Source of the DNA: Bacteroidales bacterium
GTDB lineage: Bacteria; Bacteroidota; Bacteroidia; Bacteroidales; F082
Direction of reading: 5' to 3'
NCBI GenBank assembly: GCA_028704385.1
Contig: JAQVLA010000001.1
Location: 1 to 64,000 of the forward strand
Length of the DNA stretch: 64,000 nucleotides
Shown here: piece by piece, positions 7,906 through 17,399 of the stretch
How positions within the stretch are numbered: the stretch's first letter is position 1
Layout of the letters: each line of letters begins with the position of its first letter
Position numbers and translations under genes: made by a program
The notes under the pieces: generated by a model
Database searches by the model: none
What the model was told of the DNA's origin: nothing
The model's input: only the letters and a program-made list of their open reading frames with translations

Positions 7906-9714
7906 TTAGAAGAACAAGCCGTAAATCCAGCTTAATATTCCCCAGACAATCTTTGCCAGCCAGATGATTAAACCAATGGCCAAGCCAAGAACAATCAAGA
8001 TTATTTTAATTACCCAATAGGCAAGCCACACGGCAAATGTAATGATCAGGGTTATTCCGGTTATATTAAGTCCGGCCCAAATGGCTGTGTAAATCCCTCC
8101 TAAAAGCACCGTAAAAAGGAAAGCCAGGGTGAATCTTAAAATTACTGAAGGAACCTTATTTTCCAGCCTGGCTAAAATACCATTACTGTTTGATCTGGCT
8201 ACAAAAACCAAAAGTAAGCTCATGAGCGTTTGTGCCCAGATATGAAAATCGAATAAAAAATGATCTGGCTTGTTAATAAAAGAAACAATGGGCAAGACAA
8301 AATTAACCTGGCTGTAATAATTATAAAACACAAAAACCCCCGGAAACAGAAGGAGTAATAATCCAAGCATACTTCCAGTGCGGTATCCCTGATTTACTTT
8401 TTGTTTAACTTTTTCAAAGGCTTCATTTACTTGTTCCCTAACCTCATAGGTGTTGATGTCTTTAGCTTTTTTTAGCTTACTCAGTGCTGTGGCATTGCGC
8501 ATTAACCGAGCAGCTTTGATGCCATCGCTCCATAGGTCGAAGGCAACATCAGAGATAGGGCTTTCTCCTGGAATGAGCTCTTTTTCATCACCAATGAAGA
8601 CCATGGCATAGGATTTACCTTTAAAGGTGTAATAAAGCTCCCAGGTTTCTATGCGCGAAACTTCTATTTGCTCGTATTGAAGTACGTGTTCGGGTTTTTC
8701 TGCCTCATGATGTTTGGCCAGGAAATCGTTGATAAATTTATTGAGATGGGTTTCCTCTGGAATGATATCGTTACTTAAATGTTTGTCTTTTCGTTTGAAA
8801 ATACTTTTTGAAGTGTAGTTGGGGTACTCCTCCAAGTACTGTGGAAATCGGTCAAACACCTCTGAATGTATGATGCAGCTTTGTTTGTCCATGGTATTTA
8901 AATCGCGCTGTACGTAAAGGTAGTGCATCAATTGGGTTTCGCCTTCGCAGGTTGGGCAGGTGTTTCGACCTGTTCCTTTGCATCTGGGACAAGTTATATA
9001 GCCATTACCCGAGCATGTGCCGCATCTTACCTTACCTGTTCCACTGCATGTAGAACAGTCATTTTTTCCAGAACCCCCGCAGTTGCGGCATCGGTCTCTT
9101 ACTGTTTCGGTATAATAATCAGTTCGGTAGTATCCTCCAGAAGATGATGTCCCTTGTACCCAAACTTGTTTCGAACGCTGCACCTGACGGCTTGTATATC
9201 CTGATCCTCCGCAGGTTCCGCAATTTCTTTTTCCAGAACCCCCACAATTGCTGCAATTTACTTTGCCTCTTCCACCGCATCGCGGGCACGTAACTGTTGT
9301 ATCGCCATGGCATTGAACACAAGTAATCCATCCACGGGCATTACAAGTATGGCAATTTTCGACATGTTGTGAACCCTCAACATAAAATTTCTTTGTTTCA
9401 TTTTTAAAACCCGACAGCTCTGGTAATTCTATGTCCCAGGCATTGAAATCACTTGTGTTATAGAATCGTTGTTCTGGAATTTCCTGGTTTCGGAATGGCT
9501 CATGATCTTGTCCTTTGCTACGCTCTTCGAACTGGCTTTGGATGTGGATTGGATAAGCCGGTTTGTACCAAATGGCCTCAATCTTAATGTCAGAACCCAG
9601 ATGCTTAAACGGATGATGTGGAGTTTTTGCTGCCCAATCGTTTATGAGTGATCGTAGCTTTTGTTCCAGCTGCTTATCGTTGTCAACACGATTTTCGTAT
9701 AGGAATTCGCTCAT
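7906..9714 (-). CDS. Membrane protein with ten DnaJ-type CxxC zinc knuckles
   Basis: 602 residues. Residues 1-115 have no recognised motif. Residues 121-168 and 209-256 are two blocks of five CxxC(x)GxG elements each, the kind that bind zinc in the DnaJ/Hsp40 central domain; a Tyr/Ser-rich linker of 40 residues separates them. No J domain (HPD) is present, so it is not a full co-chaperone. About residues 260-430 are soluble. From about 445 to the end there are roughly five to six hydrophobic segments, the last very long. There is therefore a cytoplasmic or periplasmic zinc head on a membrane anchor. The start overlaps the stop of the upstream gene by ATGA, so the two are translationally coupled. 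Function unknown; protein or RNA binding by the zinc array is inference. Confidence 0.75.
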   Translation of the reverse strand: MSEFLYENRVDNDKQLEQKLRSLINDWAAKTPHHPFKHLGSDIKIEAIWYKPAYPIHIQSQFEERSKGQDHEPFRNQEIPEQRFYNTSDFNAWDIELPELSGFKNETKKFYVEGSQHVENCHTCNARGWITCVQCHGDTTVTCPRCGGRGKVNCSNCGGSGKRNCGTCGGSGYTSRQVQRSKQVWVQGTSSSGGYYRTDYYTETVRDRCRNCGGSGKNDCSTCSGTGKVRCGTCSGNGYITCPRCKGTGRNTCPTCEGETQLMHYLYVQRDLNTMDKQSCIIHSEVFDRFPQYLEEYPNYTSKSIFKRKDKHLSNDIIPEETHLNKFINDFLAKHHEAEKPEHVLQYEQIEVSRIETWELYYTFKGKSYAMVFIGDEKELIPGESPISDVAFDLWSDGIKAARLMRNATALSKLKKAKDINTYEVREQVNEAFEKVKQKVNQGYRTGSMLGLLLLLFPGVFVFYNYYSQVNFVLPIVSFINKPDHFLFDFHIWAQTLMSLLLVFVARSNSNGILARLENKVPSVILRFTLAFLFTVLLGGIYTAIWAGLNITGITLIITFAVWLAYWVIKIILIVLGLAIGLIIWLAKIVWGILSWIYGLFF

Positions 9715-10223
9715 GATGCTGTCGTTTTTTGGTTTTGAGAATCATCTTCTTCCACTTGATTATGATCATCCACTTGCTCTGTAAAATTTTCTGGCAAGCT
9801 GGGGGTTGATAATTTCAGCCGGACAAAAAACAGCCTGAATAACAACGGAATCATTATCAAGAGGATAATTGCCAAAGCAATCGGAGAGAAAAGAGCCATG
9901 GCATAGCTGGAGTCGGATTCCACCAGAACAAAAAGACTTTTAGTACCGTAAAGTATTTTGTTCCAGAAATTGGCATTGGCAGAATCAGCAATTATCAAAC
10001 TGTCAGTTAAATAGCTGTTGCGTTGATAACTGATTTTAACGGTTTTTACATTCAAAGCCGAAAAACCTTTAAGCAGGGGATGATTGGCTATACTGTCAAA
10101 CTGAATCATTGTGGAAGGTGCTATTTTCCTATACTGCTGGTTTTCATTTTGAGGCAAGCTATCACTGGCATAAATGCTTAGTGATAACAATAAGGCGCAT
10201 AGGCCTGTGATGAGGTCTTTCAT
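9711..10223 (-). CDS. Small single-pass envelope protein coupled to the CxxC protein
   Basis: 170 residues from ATG 10223. An upstream in-frame TTG at 10259 would add a poor 12-residue tail, whereas the ATG gives a clean signal peptide (MKDLITGLCALLLSLSIYA). Residues about 20-110 would be outside the cytoplasm, a hydrophobic helix follows (SPIALAIILLIMIPLLF), and the C-terminal 35 residues are acidic and polar. No family recognised. The 4-base overlap with the CxxC protein gene indicates one operon and probably one complex at the inner membrane. Confidence 0.65.
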   Translation of the reverse strand: MKDLITGLCALLLSLSIYASDSLPQNENQQYRKIAPSTMIQFDSIANHPLLKGFSALNVKTVKISYQRNSYLTDSLIIADSANANFWNKILYGTKSLFVLVESDSSYAMALFSPIALAIILLIMIPLLFRLFFVRLKLSTPSLPENFTEQVDDHNQVEEDDSQNQKTTAS

Positions 10224-10370
10224 AAAGGGATTGGTTTTACATTTCAGATTAGCAGACAAGCTGGAACTGATAATTATTTGAATCCGAAAAATACAAAAAC
10301 CTGCACAAAAATGTCGTAAATTACACTAATTCAGAAGGATTCTAAATAAGATAGGCGTCTCTTGTGAGTA

Positions 10371-10407
10371 AAAAAAATACCGCCAGAGTGCTGATTTCTG
10401 ACGGTAT
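10371..10407 (-). terminator. Intrinsic terminator after proline dehydrogenase
   Basis: An 11-base-pair stem with one G-T pair (10377-10387 with 10397-10407) is followed on the minus strand by seven T. It lies 28 bases beyond the stop codon of the proline dehydrogenase gene. Confidence 0.8.
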
Positions 10408-10434
10408 TTCCCTGAATAAAAAATACTTTTGATT

Positions 10435-11352
10435 TTATCCCCTCACAAAAAGTGCCTTGATAATATCCATGGCCATTTTGGGATTTTCTTTTAGCCTGCG
10501 TGTGGAATAGGCAAACCATTGCTCACCATATGGAACGTAGATACGCATGCGGTGGCCATCATCAACGATGGATTTCCGCAATTGGGGCGTAACACCGTAA
10601 AGCATCTGGAATTCATACATATGTTTGGGCACCTTATACTTTTCGATCAGCTTGTAGGCACCATCAACCAGTGGTTTATCGTGTGTGGCAATGGCAGCAT
10701 AAATGCTATTTTGGAACATATATTCCAAATCTTCCAGATAATGTTCATTAATTACTTCATATTTTTTATAGGCAATTTCTGCAGGTTCCACATAAATTCC
10801 TTTACACAGGCGATAATTCACAGGGATGCCTTCCTGTTGTAAATCAAGCATGTTTTTGATGTCGTCTTTGGTGCGTTTAAGGTAGGCTTGAAGGACTAAC
10901 CCAACATTTTTTGGGAATTCAGCTTTAAGTTTTCGGAAGAGTTCAATTTCCATATCAACACATTGTGAATCTTCCATATCAATGCGTACAAAGTTGTTGT
11001 ATGAGGCAGCTTTAGCCACAATTTGCCGGATGTAATTGTAAGCAATTTCTTTGTCGATCAACAAGCCAAACATGGTTGGTTTGAGTGAGAAATTACCGTT
11101 AATTTTTGCGGCCTGAATAGTTTCGATGATTTGCAGGTAATCGTTTCTGTTTGCTTCTGCCTGATCGAGACGAGTGATAAATTCGCCCAGTAAGTCGATG
11201 GTGACCATAATGCCTTCATCGTTCAGTTGCCGGCTAACAGCAATGGCATCATCAATTTTTTTTCCGGCAATGTAACGTTTCGAAAAAAGCCAGACAAAGC
11301 TTTTAGGCATGAATGGCAGCATTCTGGCAATCAATTTATTGAGCAACATCAT
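10435..11352 (-). CDS. Proline dehydrogenase (PRODH)
   Basis: 305 residues, the length of a monofunctional bacterial PRODH. It oxidises proline to pyrroline-5-carboxylate with FAD, feeding electrons to the quinone pool. Supporting motifs along the TIM barrel are RIDMEDSQ, YRLCKGIYVEPAE, IATHDK, YEFQMLYGV, and the C-terminal RIYVPYGEQWFAYSTRRL helix that contacts proline and FAD. Two ATG codons are adjacent at 11352 and 11349. It is monocistronic, closed by a strong terminator; the partner P5C dehydrogenase is not in the window. Proline would serve as a carbon, nitrogen or energy source. Confidence 0.93.
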   Translation of the reverse strand: MMLLNKLIARMLPFMPKSFVWLFSKRYIAGKKIDDAIAVSRQLNDEGIMVTIDLLGEFITRLDQAEANRNDYLQIIETIQAAKINGNFSLKPTMFGLLIDKEIAYNYIRQIVAKAASYNNFVRIDMEDSQCVDMEIELFRKLKAEFPKNVGLVLQAYLKRTKDDIKNMLDLQQEGIPVNYRLCKGIYVEPAEIAYKKYEVINEHYLEDLEYMFQNSIYAAIATHDKPLVDGAYKLIEKYKVPKHMYEFQMLYGVTPQLRKSIVDDGHRMRIYVPYGEQWFAYSTRRLKENPKMAMDIIKALFVRG

Positions 11353-11569
11353 GGTATTTAATGTGTTAAGTTATTAATCCTATTTCCGTGCAGCACCTCC
11401 GAATTGAACAAAACTGTCAAGTTTTAATGAGGTTTTAGTCTGCGAATTTATAAAATCCTACTATTTGTTAATAAAATAACAAATATTTTTTTTGATGGAG
11501 GGTTTCTCAGTCATGATAATCCACAAAAGTTTATACCACTGTGATAATCCGAAAAGCTTATAATATTAA

Positions 11570-11601
11570 TTTGTAGAACAAAAGATTAATGTTTATCTTT
11601 G
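11570..11601 (+). promoter_or_regulatory. Bacteroidota-type promoter for yceD-rpmF-plsX-fabH
   Basis: TTTG (11570-11573), 20 bases, TATCTTTG (11594-11601): a perfect match, 25 bases before the GTG start. The rest of the 274-base space between PRODH and yceD is AT-rich and shows nothing else. Confidence 0.75.
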
Positions 11602-11626
11602 CCGCCCGATTTTTAAGTGCTTAACA

Positions 11627-12151
11627 GTGAAACCTTTTCAGGAGTTTATCGTTCCAATTGCAGGGCTTTCGGCCGGTATGCATCACTATACTTTTGTTGT
11701 GGATGATGCATTTTTTGCTGCAATTGATTATGCTGAAATTCGAAAAGCAAAGATTCAGGTTGAGCTTACACTTGATAAGCAAGACAATATGCTTTCGCTT
11801 GATTTTGATCTTGAGGGTGACATAGAAGTTCCTTGTGATCGCTGTAATGAGGATTTTATGTATCCAATTGAATCGGATTACAGTCTTTATGTAAAATTTG
11901 GCGAAAGCTATCAGGAAGAGGATGACGATGTGTTGGTAATACCAACTGATCAGCATCAACTCGAGATACATCATCTTTTGTATGAATATATACTGTTATC
12001 GCTCCCGCTTCGGAAGGTGCATCCTGATAATGAGGATGGAACTTCAGGCTGTGATCCGGTGGTATTGGCACGACTTGAGCAAATGACAGTGACCGAAGAG
12101 ACCGATCCCAGATGGGAAGCCCTTGAAAAACTCAGAAATAAACTGGACTAG
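11627..12151 (+). CDS. yceD: YceD family protein (DUF177)
   Basis: 174 residues from a GTG start. DUF177 proteins are found with rpmF in most bacteria and are implicated in 23S rRNA/50S maturation; in plants a relative is needed for 23S accumulation. The CDRCNEDF element near residue 67 and the distal CDPV are the family's paired cysteines. It is first gene of a four-gene operon; rpmF starts 36 bases on. Confidence in family assignment is high because of both motif and neighbourhood. Confidence 0.9.
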   Translation: MKPFQEFIVPIAGLSAGMHHYTFVVDDAFFAAIDYAEIRKAKIQVELTLDKQDNMLSLDFDLEGDIEVPCDRCNEDFMYPIESDYSLYVKFGESYQEEDDDVLVIPTDQHQLEIHHLLYEYILLSLPLRKVHPDNEDGTSGCDPVVLARLEQMTVTEETDPRWEALEKLRNKLD

Positions 12152-12187
12152 CATAAAGTAAGAAGTTTAATATTAATAATTTTTAAA

Positions 12188-12376
12188 ATGGCACATCCAA
12201 AACGTAAAACGTCGAAAACCAGAAGAGATAAAAGAAGAACACACTATAAGGCCGAACTTCCAAATTTGGCTAAATGCCCTGTAACCGGTACAATTCATGT
12301 GTATCACCGGGCTTATTATGTTGATGGCGACTTGTATTACAAGGGTCAGTTGGTGATGGAAGGAGCAAAAGCCTGA
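12188..12376 (+). CDS. rpmF: 50S ribosomal protein L32
   Basis: 62 residues, very basic N-terminal half ([17 protein letters not shown]) followed by LAKCPVTG and [11 protein letters not shown], the normal L32 pattern in this phylum. The cysteine of the zinc ribbon is reduced to a single CP element, i.e. the zinc-free type of L32. It sits between yceD and plsX, a widely conserved order that couples ribosome and fatty-acid synthesis. Confidence 0.96.
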   Translation: MAHPKRKTSKTRRDKRRTHYKAELPNLAKCPVTGTIHVYHRAYYVDGDLYYKGQLVMEGAKA

Positions 12377-12406
12377 TCATAGGTTTTTGACCGAAGCTGA
12401 ACCAGA

Positions 12407-13357
12407 ATGCGCATTGGTCTCGACATTTCCGGCGGCGATTTTGCACCTCAATCACCACTTGAGAGTATTCCGTTGCTGTTATCTGAATTAACAGCAGAGG
12501 ATACAGTATTTTTGTTTGGGGATGAACATCAAATTGAACAATACCTAAAATCCTCAGAAATATCGGATCACAGGATAAAACTGGTTCACGCACCAGCTAT
12601 AATCGAAATGGGTGATTCTCCACTCAAGGCCTTCCAACAGAAGAAAGATTCTTCCATTGTGATAGGATTCGATTGGCTTCGTAAAGGCAGAATAGACGGT
12701 TTTGCCAGTGCTGGCAATAGTGGAGCCATGATGGTGGGATCAGTTTATACTATTAATACTATTCCTGGTGTTATAAGGCCTTCAAGTGCTGTGATGGTGC
12801 CAAAACTCAATGGTGGTTATAATGTAATCATGGATGTTGGAACCAATCCTGACTCCCGTCCTGATGTGCTTTATCAATATGGTTTACTTGGATCCTTATA
12901 TGCACAGTATGTGCTTGGGATCAAAGATCCAAAGGTGGGCTTGCTGAATATTGGACTGGAAGAGAAAAAAGGCAACCTGCTCGTTCAATCTGCGTATTTG
13001 TTAATGAAAGATGCTACAGACTATAATTTTATCGGAAATGTTGAAAGCCGTGATTTGTTTAATAATCGGGCTGATGTTGTGATAACTGATGGCTTCACCG
13101 GAAATGTAGTGATCAAACAGATACAGGCAATGTATCGATTAATGGAAAAACGCGGGTTACTTGATGATTATTTCAGCAGGTTTAATTATGAAATTCATGG
13201 CGGGAGCCCAATTATTGGAGTTAATGGGGCTGTAGTTATTGGACATGGAATCAGCAGTCCGCTCGCTATTAAAAATATGATGTTGCTGCTGCGTGATGTA
13301 GCCCATTCGGGGCTGCACCAACAAATTCAAAATGCAATGGCTAATTACGGACAATAA
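12407..13357 (+). CDS. plsX: Phosphate acyltransferase PlsX
   Basis: 316 residues. PlsX makes acyl-phosphate from acyl-ACP, the first step of the PlsX/PlsY route to phosphatidic acid. Family motifs are intact: MRIGLDISGGDFAP at the start, GDSPLKAFQQKKDSS, FASAGNSGAMMVG, and DVGTNPDSRPD. IGLEEKKGN and VITDGFTGNVVIK complete the fold. It is a soluble or membrane-associated dimer. The gene follows rpmF by 30 bases and precedes fabH by 33 bases. Confidence 0.96.
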   Translation: MRIGLDISGGDFAPQSPLESIPLLLSELTAEDTVFLFGDEHQIEQYLKSSEISDHRIKLVHAPAIIEMGDSPLKAFQQKKDSSIVIGFDWLRKGRIDGFASAGNSGAMMVGSVYTINTIPGVIRPSSAVMVPKLNGGYNVIMDVGTNPDSRPDVLYQYGLLGSLYAQYVLGIKDPKVGLLNIGLEEKKGNLLVQSAYLLMKDATDYNFIGNVESRDLFNNRADVVITDGFTGNVVIKQIQAMYRLMEKRGLLDDYFSRFNYEIHGGSPIIGVNGAVVIGHGISSPLAIKNMMLLLRDVAHSGLHQQIQNAMANYGQ

Positions 13358-13390
13358 ATAAACTGGCAGTTTTGCCGTAATATAAAAATA

Positions 13391-14389
13391 ATGACCAAAA
13401 TACATGCTGCAATCACTGGAATTCATGCCTGGGTTCCGGAGTATATCCTGACGAATCAGGAGTTGGAAAAAATGGTTGATACTACCGACGAATGGATTAT
13501 CACCCGCACGGGTATCAGAGAGCGCCATATACTTAAAGGAGAAGGAAAGGGCACTTCGGTAATTGGTACTGAAGCAGTAAAGGGCTTGCTCAAAAAAACC
13601 GGAACCAAACCCGAAGAAATAGATTTGCTGATCTGTGCTACGGTTACTCCAGATATGCAGTTTCCGGCCACAGCCAATATCATCAGTCACAACTGTGGGA
13701 TTAAAAATGCCTTCAGTTTTGATATGAATGCAGCTTGTTCCGGCCTTTTGTATGCTATTGTTACCGCATCAAAATTTGTGGAAAGTGGTACACACAAAAA
13801 GGTAATAGTGGTTGGTGCTGATAAAATGTCATCCATTGTTGACTATACCGATCGTGCCACTTGTGTTATTTTTGGCGATGGTGGTGGTGCCTTGTTGCTT
13901 GAGCCAACGAATGAAGATGTTGGCGTTATGGATGCCCTGATGCATACCGATGGATCCGGGATGATACACCTGCATCAAAAAGCGGGTGGCTCCGTTAAAC
14001 CTGCTTCTCACCAAACTGTTGATGCAAAAGAACATTTTATTTACCAGGAAGGGCAACCGGTATTTAAATTTGCTGTTACCAATATGGCAGATATTGCAGT
14101 AGCTATTATGGATAAGAATGGCTTAAACTCAGACGACATTGCCTGGCTGGTTCCGCATCAGGCCAATATGCGTATTATCGAAGCTACTGCCAGGCGTATG
14201 GGCATCAGGAAAGAGCAGGTAATGATAAATATCGAACGCTATGGCAACACTACCAGTGGAACCCTGCCACTTTGCCTCTGGGAATGGGAAGACAAACTGA
14301 AGAAAGGCGATAATGTCATTTTAGCTGCATTTGGGGGTGGGTTTACCTGGGGCTCAATCTGGCTGAAATGGGCTTATGATCCAAAGTGA
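13391..14389 (+). CDS. fabH: Beta-ketoacyl-ACP synthase III
   Basis: 332 residues. FabH condenses an acyl-CoA primer with malonyl-ACP to start fatty-acid synthesis. The catalytic triad is visible: Cys116 in NAACSGLLY, His256 in VPHQAN and Asn286 in [10 protein letters not shown]. The N-terminal [12 protein letters not shown] motif and C-terminal [11 protein letters not shown] glycine loop are normal. In this phylum the primer is often branched, but the specificity cannot be read here. It is the last gene of the operon, followed by a clear terminator. Confidence 0.97.
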   Translation: MTKIHAAITGIHAWVPEYILTNQELEKMVDTTDEWIITRTGIRERHILKGEGKGTSVIGTEAVKGLLKKTGTKPEEIDLLICATVTPDMQFPATANIISHNCGIKNAFSFDMNAACSGLLYAIVTASKFVESGTHKKVIVVGADKMSSIVDYTDRATCVIFGDGGGALLLEPTNEDVGVMDALMHTDGSGMIHLHQKAGGSVKPASHQTVDAKEHFIYQEGQPVFKFAVTNMADIAVAIMDKNGLNSDDIAWLVPHQANMRIIEATARRMGIRKEQVMINIERYGNTTSGTLPLCLWEWEDKLKKGDNVILAAFGGGFTWGSIWLKWAYDPK

Positions 14390-14419
14390 TAACGCGCTTT
14401 ATTTAAAAGACACTTTAAG

Positions 14420-14441
14420 ACCCGCTTAGGCGGGTTTTTTT
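14420..14441 (+). terminator. Intrinsic terminator after fabH
   Basis: Six-base-pair GC-rich stem ACCCGC/GCGGGT around a TTAG loop, followed by eight T. It closes the yceD-fabH operon. Confidence 0.9.
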
Positions 14442-14529
14442 GTGTTCATTTTCGGGCACAGAAATCTTGCTTAGAAACTTTCTAAATTGATGTTTTTGAG
14501 GTCGAAAACCAAAAAAAGTACCAAATCCA

Positions 14530-14562
14530 TTCGGTCTGTCACTAAAATAATTTATACTTTTG
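14530..14562 (+). promoter_or_regulatory. Probable promoter for the mce-mmd operon
   Basis: TACTTTTG (14555-14562) is a full match to the downstream box; TTCG (14530-14533) stands 21 bases before it in place of TTTG. The leader to ATG 14591 is 28 bases. Confidence 0.5.
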
Positions 14563-14590
14563 TGAAATAATTAACAAAATATCAATCCCC

Positions 14591-15001
14591 ATGAAACCAT
14601 CTCATATAGAGCATATTGGGATAGCCGTTAAAAGCCTGAGCGATGCTATTCCATATTACGAAAAACTTTTAGGGACAGCCTGCTACGCCATTGAGGAGGT
14701 GAAGGATCAGAGGGTACGCACTGCTTTTTTCAAGGTGGGACAAACCAAGATAGAATTATTGGAAAGTACTGATCCGGAAGGTCCGGTTGGAAAATTCATT
14801 GAAAAGAAAGGCGAAGGGATCCATCACCTTGCTTTTGCTGTTGATGGTTTGGAAAATACACTTGAAGAAGTCAAGGCCAATGGCATCAGGCTGATTGATG
14901 AAACACCACGCAAAGGAGCTGAGGGTATGCATATAGCTTTTTTGCATCCAAAATCTACTTTTGGGGTTTTGACAGAATTATGTGAAGACAAAAACAAATA
15001 G
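14591..15001 (+). CDS. mce: Methylmalonyl-CoA epimerase
   Basis: 136 residues, one vicinal-oxygen-chelate domain made of two beta-alpha-beta-beta-beta modules. It interconverts (S)- and (R)-methylmalonyl-CoA. The metal ligands are recognisable: His8 in IEHIGIAV, His in [10 protein letters not shown], and the late Glu in [21 protein letters not shown] is the family's C-terminal signature. It is the first gene of the operon, 11 bases before mmdA, so it supplies the stereoisomer used by the decarboxylase and connects to a B12-dependent mutase located elsewhere. Confidence 0.95.
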   Translation: MKPSHIEHIGIAVKSLSDAIPYYEKLLGTACYAIEEVKDQRVRTAFFKVGQTKIELLESTDPEGPVGKFIEKKGEGIHHLAFAVDGLENTLEEVKANGIRLIDETPRKGAEGMHIAFLHPKSTFGVLTELCEDKNK

Positions 15002-15012
15002 CAAATGTTATT

Positions 15013-16572
15013 ATGGCAATAGAACAAAAAATTCAGGAATTACTTGATAAGCGTATTGAAGCTAAAAAGGGTGGTGGTGAAAAACGCATTGAATCGCAAC
15101 ATGCAAAGGGAAAACTGACGGCCCGCGAACGCATTGAGTTATTACTTGATGAAGGCAGTTTCGAAGAATTTGATATGTTTGTAAAACACCGCTCAACAGA
15201 TTTTGGGCTTGAAAAACAACAATACCTGGGCGATGGTGTTGTTACCGGACATGGTACAATTGATGGTCGGGTGGTTTATGTTTTCTCACAGGATTTTACA
15301 GTTTTTGGCGGCTCACTTTCAGAGACTTTTGCAGCCAAAATTTGTAAGGTTATGGATCAGGCGATGAAAGTTGGGGCACCATTGATCGGAATAAACGATA
15401 GCGGAGGTGCCCGTATTCAGGAAGGTGTGAAGAGTTTGGCAGGCTATGCCGAAATTTTTCAGCGCAACATTATGGCGTCAGGTGTGATCCCTCAGATTTC
15501 TGCTATTTTTGGACCCTGCGCAGGGGGAGCCGTTTATTCGCCCGCCCTCACCGATTTTGTGCTGATGAGCGAGCAATCCAGTTATATGTTTGTAACAGGG
15601 CCAAAAGTTACCAAAACGGTTACTGGTGAAGACATTTCCATCGAGAATCTGGGAGGTGCCTGGGTGCATGGAACAAAATCAGGCGTAAGTCATTTTGTGG
15701 TAACCAATGAAGAAGAAGGAATACTTCTGATCAGAAAATTGTTGAGTTATTTGCCGCAAAATAATCTGGAAGACCCACCATTGGTTGAATGTAACGACCC
15801 AATAAACCGGCTCGAGGACGGATTAAATCAGATAATTCCAGACAATCCCAACAAACCCTATGATGTTACCGATATTATCCATGCCATTGTGGATGATGGA
15901 GAGTTTCTGGAAATTCAGCGCAATTATGCCAAAAATATCGTTATCGGTTATGCAAAATTTAACGGCATGCCGGTTGGTATTGTTGCCAATCAGCCTAACT
16001 TTCTGGCCGGGGTATTGGATATTGATGCCAGCCGGAAAGCAGCTCGTTTTGTACGTTTTTGCGATGCCTTTAATATTCCTATCGTAACCCTTGTAGATGT
16101 TCCCGGATTTTTACCGGGCAGCGGACAAGAGTATGGTGGCATCATCATTCATGGTGCAAAATTGTTGTTTGCCTATGGAGAAGCCACCGTACCAAAAGTT
16201 ACCGTCACTTTACGCAAATCCTATGGCGGAGCGCATGATGTTATGGGTTCAAAGCAGTTACGGGGCGATATCAATTATGCCTGGCCATCAGCCGAAATTG
16301 CCGTGATGGGGCCAGCCGGAGCTATCGAAGTACTCGAGGGCAAAAAGATACTGGAGATTAAGGATCCGGAAGAACGCCAAAAATTCATTGCTGAAAAAGA
16401 AGCCGAGTATCGTGATATGTTTGCTAACCCTTACGAGGCAGCACGTTTTGGTTATATTGATGATGTAATCGAACCTCGTAACACACGTTTTAGGGTCATC
16501 AGGGCTTTGCAGGCACTGGCTACCAAGAAGGATGTGAATCCGCCAAAAAAACATTCCAATATACCTTTATAA
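15013..16572 (+). CDS. mmdA: Methylmalonyl-CoA decarboxylase alpha / carboxyltransferase subunit
   Basis: 519 residues, standard for acyl-CoA carboxyltransferases. It moves the carboxyl group between methylmalonyl-CoA and the biotin of the small subunit. [32 protein letters not shown] and [16 protein letters not shown] mark the acyl-CoA site; [16 protein letters not shown] marks the biotin site in the second half; [16 protein letters not shown] closes it. Propionyl-CoA carboxylase beta is nearly the same in sequence; the neighbouring membrane pump subunits make the decarboxylase reading much more likely. The stop at 16570-16572 is 9 bases before the next start. Confidence 0.93.
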   Translation: MAIEQKIQELLDKRIEAKKGGGEKRIESQHAKGKLTARERIELLLDEGSFEEFDMFVKHRSTDFGLEKQQYLGDGVVTGHGTIDGRVVYVFSQDFTVFGGSLSETFAAKICKVMDQAMKVGAPLIGINDSGGARIQEGVKSLAGYAEIFQRNIMASGVIPQISAIFGPCAGGAVYSPALTDFVLMSEQSSYMFVTGPKVTKTVTGEDISIENLGGAWVHGTKSGVSHFVVTNEEEGILLIRKLLSYLPQNNLEDPPLVECNDPINRLEDGLNQIIPDNPNKPYDVTDIIHAIVDDGEFLEIQRNYAKNIVIGYAKFNGMPVGIVANQPNFLAGVLDIDASRKAARFVRFCDAFNIPIVTLVDVPGFLPGSGQEYGGIIIHGAKLLFAYGEATVPKVTVTLRKSYGGAHDVMGSKQLRGDINYAWPSAEIAVMGPAGAIEVLEGKKILEIKDPEERQKFIAEKEAEYRDMFANPYEAARFGYIDDVIEPRNTRFRVIRALQALATKKDVNPPKKHSNIPL

Positions 16573-16581
16573 TTGAGACTT

Positions 16582-16950
16582 ATGTTTTTGTTAGCAGAAA
16601 TTGTTGATGTACCAGAAACCATCCTCATCGAAGGGATTGTGATTTCTGTGGTTGGTTATGTGATCGTATTTGTAGCACTCGTAATTTTATATTTTATTTT
16701 CTTCCAGATAAGCAAAGTATTGAATATGCAGCTTAAGTCGAAGCTTCGCCGTCAGGGAAAATTAAGTGAAGTAGCTGACGAAAAGGATTTTTCAATTCCT
16801 GGCGAAGTGGCTGCAGCAATCGGCATGGCCTTATATATTTCGTGCCAGCTGCACGATGAAGAAAGTAATGTGCTTACGATCAAAAAAGTCTCCAGAACCT
16901 ATTCGCCCTGGAGCTCAAAAATTTACGGATTGAGGAACCTGAATCGCTAA
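16582..16950 (+). CDS. mmdD: OadG/MmdD-type small membrane subunit of the sodium pump
   Basis: 122 residues from ATG 16582; a TTG at 16573 is possible but directly abuts the mmdA stop. One long hydrophobic helix (about residues 15-45) is followed by a cytoplasmic basic tail. VAAAIGMALYI and the C-terminal WSSKIYGLRNLN are seen in OadG-like subunits of this phylum. The subunit holds the complex on the membrane and helps assemble alpha and beta. It lies between the carboxyltransferase and biotin carrier genes. Confidence 0.8.
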   Translation: MFLLAEIVDVPETILIEGIVISVVGYVIVFVALVILYFIFFQISKVLNMQLKSKLRRQGKLSEVADEKDFSIPGEVAAAIGMALYISCQLHDEESNVLTIKKVSRTYSPWSSKIYGLRNLNR

Positions 16951-16960
16951 TAGCTTTATC

Positions 16961-17395
16961 ATGAGAAGTTTTAAATTTACAATAAGTGGAAATAATTATG
17001 AGGTTGACGTGCTAAAACTGGAGGGCAATTTAGCCGAAGTAGAAGTTAACGGTACACCTTATCAGATTGAAGTACAAAGGCAGAAAGTGGAATCGAAAAC
17101 GCCTATTCTCGTTCGGCCATCACGTCCAAACCCCTCTGGTTCGCATGAAATCAGGCGGGAGGAAAAAGACACAAAAACTGTGCTCTCAAAAGTGGTAGCT
17201 CCACTCCCCGGGAATATCCTTCAGGTATTTGTAAAACAGGGTGATCACATCAAAAGAGGTGATAAAATCCTGATCTACGAAGCCATGAAGATGGAAAACA
17301 ACCTTGTGGCCGAAAAAGATGGTATCGTAAAGAACCTGAAAGTACATCCGGGCGACAGTGTGTTGCAGGGTGATGTTTTACTCGAAATGGAATAA
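16961..17395 (+). CDS. mmdC: Biotin carrier subunit of methylmalonyl-CoA decarboxylase
   Basis: 144 residues. The last 70 residues are a biotinyl domain with the biotinylation site EAMKMEN, modified Lys110. The N-terminal 45 residues resemble the small beta domain found in these carriers (FTISGNNYEVDV, VEVNGTPYQIEV), joined by a Pro/Ser/Arg-rich swinging linker. The carrier shuttles carboxyl groups from MmdA to the membrane subunit MmdB. It ends 4 bases before the mmdB start. Confidence 0.95.
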   Translation: MRSFKFTISGNNYEVDVLKLEGNLAEVEVNGTPYQIEVQRQKVESKTPILVRPSRPNPSGSHEIRREEKDTKTVLSKVVAPLPGNILQVFVKQGDHIKRGDKILIYEAMKMENNLVAEKDGIVKNLKVHPGDSVLQGDVLLEME

Positions 17396-17399
17396 TGTT

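Noticed and set aside
9715-10259. Longer start (TTG at 10259) for the small envelope protein
   Set aside because: The ATG at 10223 gives a complete signal peptide; the extension has no ribosome-binding site or protein character.
12066-12081. TGGCACG-N7-GC sigma-54-like sequence inside yceD, 107 bases before rpmF
   Set aside because: It lies in a coding region of a conserved operon with a good promoter in front, and the -12 part lacks TTGC.
14452-14474. GGCACAG...TTGCT after the fabH terminator, resembling a sigma-54 promoter
   Set aside because: The GG to GC distance is two bases too long; a TAnnTTTG box better explains the mce promoter.
17358-17399. Upstream ATG for mmdB within mmdC
   Set aside because: It would add an out-of-character Cys-rich segment and overlap 38 bases of mmdC; ATG 17400 directly follows the mmdC stop.
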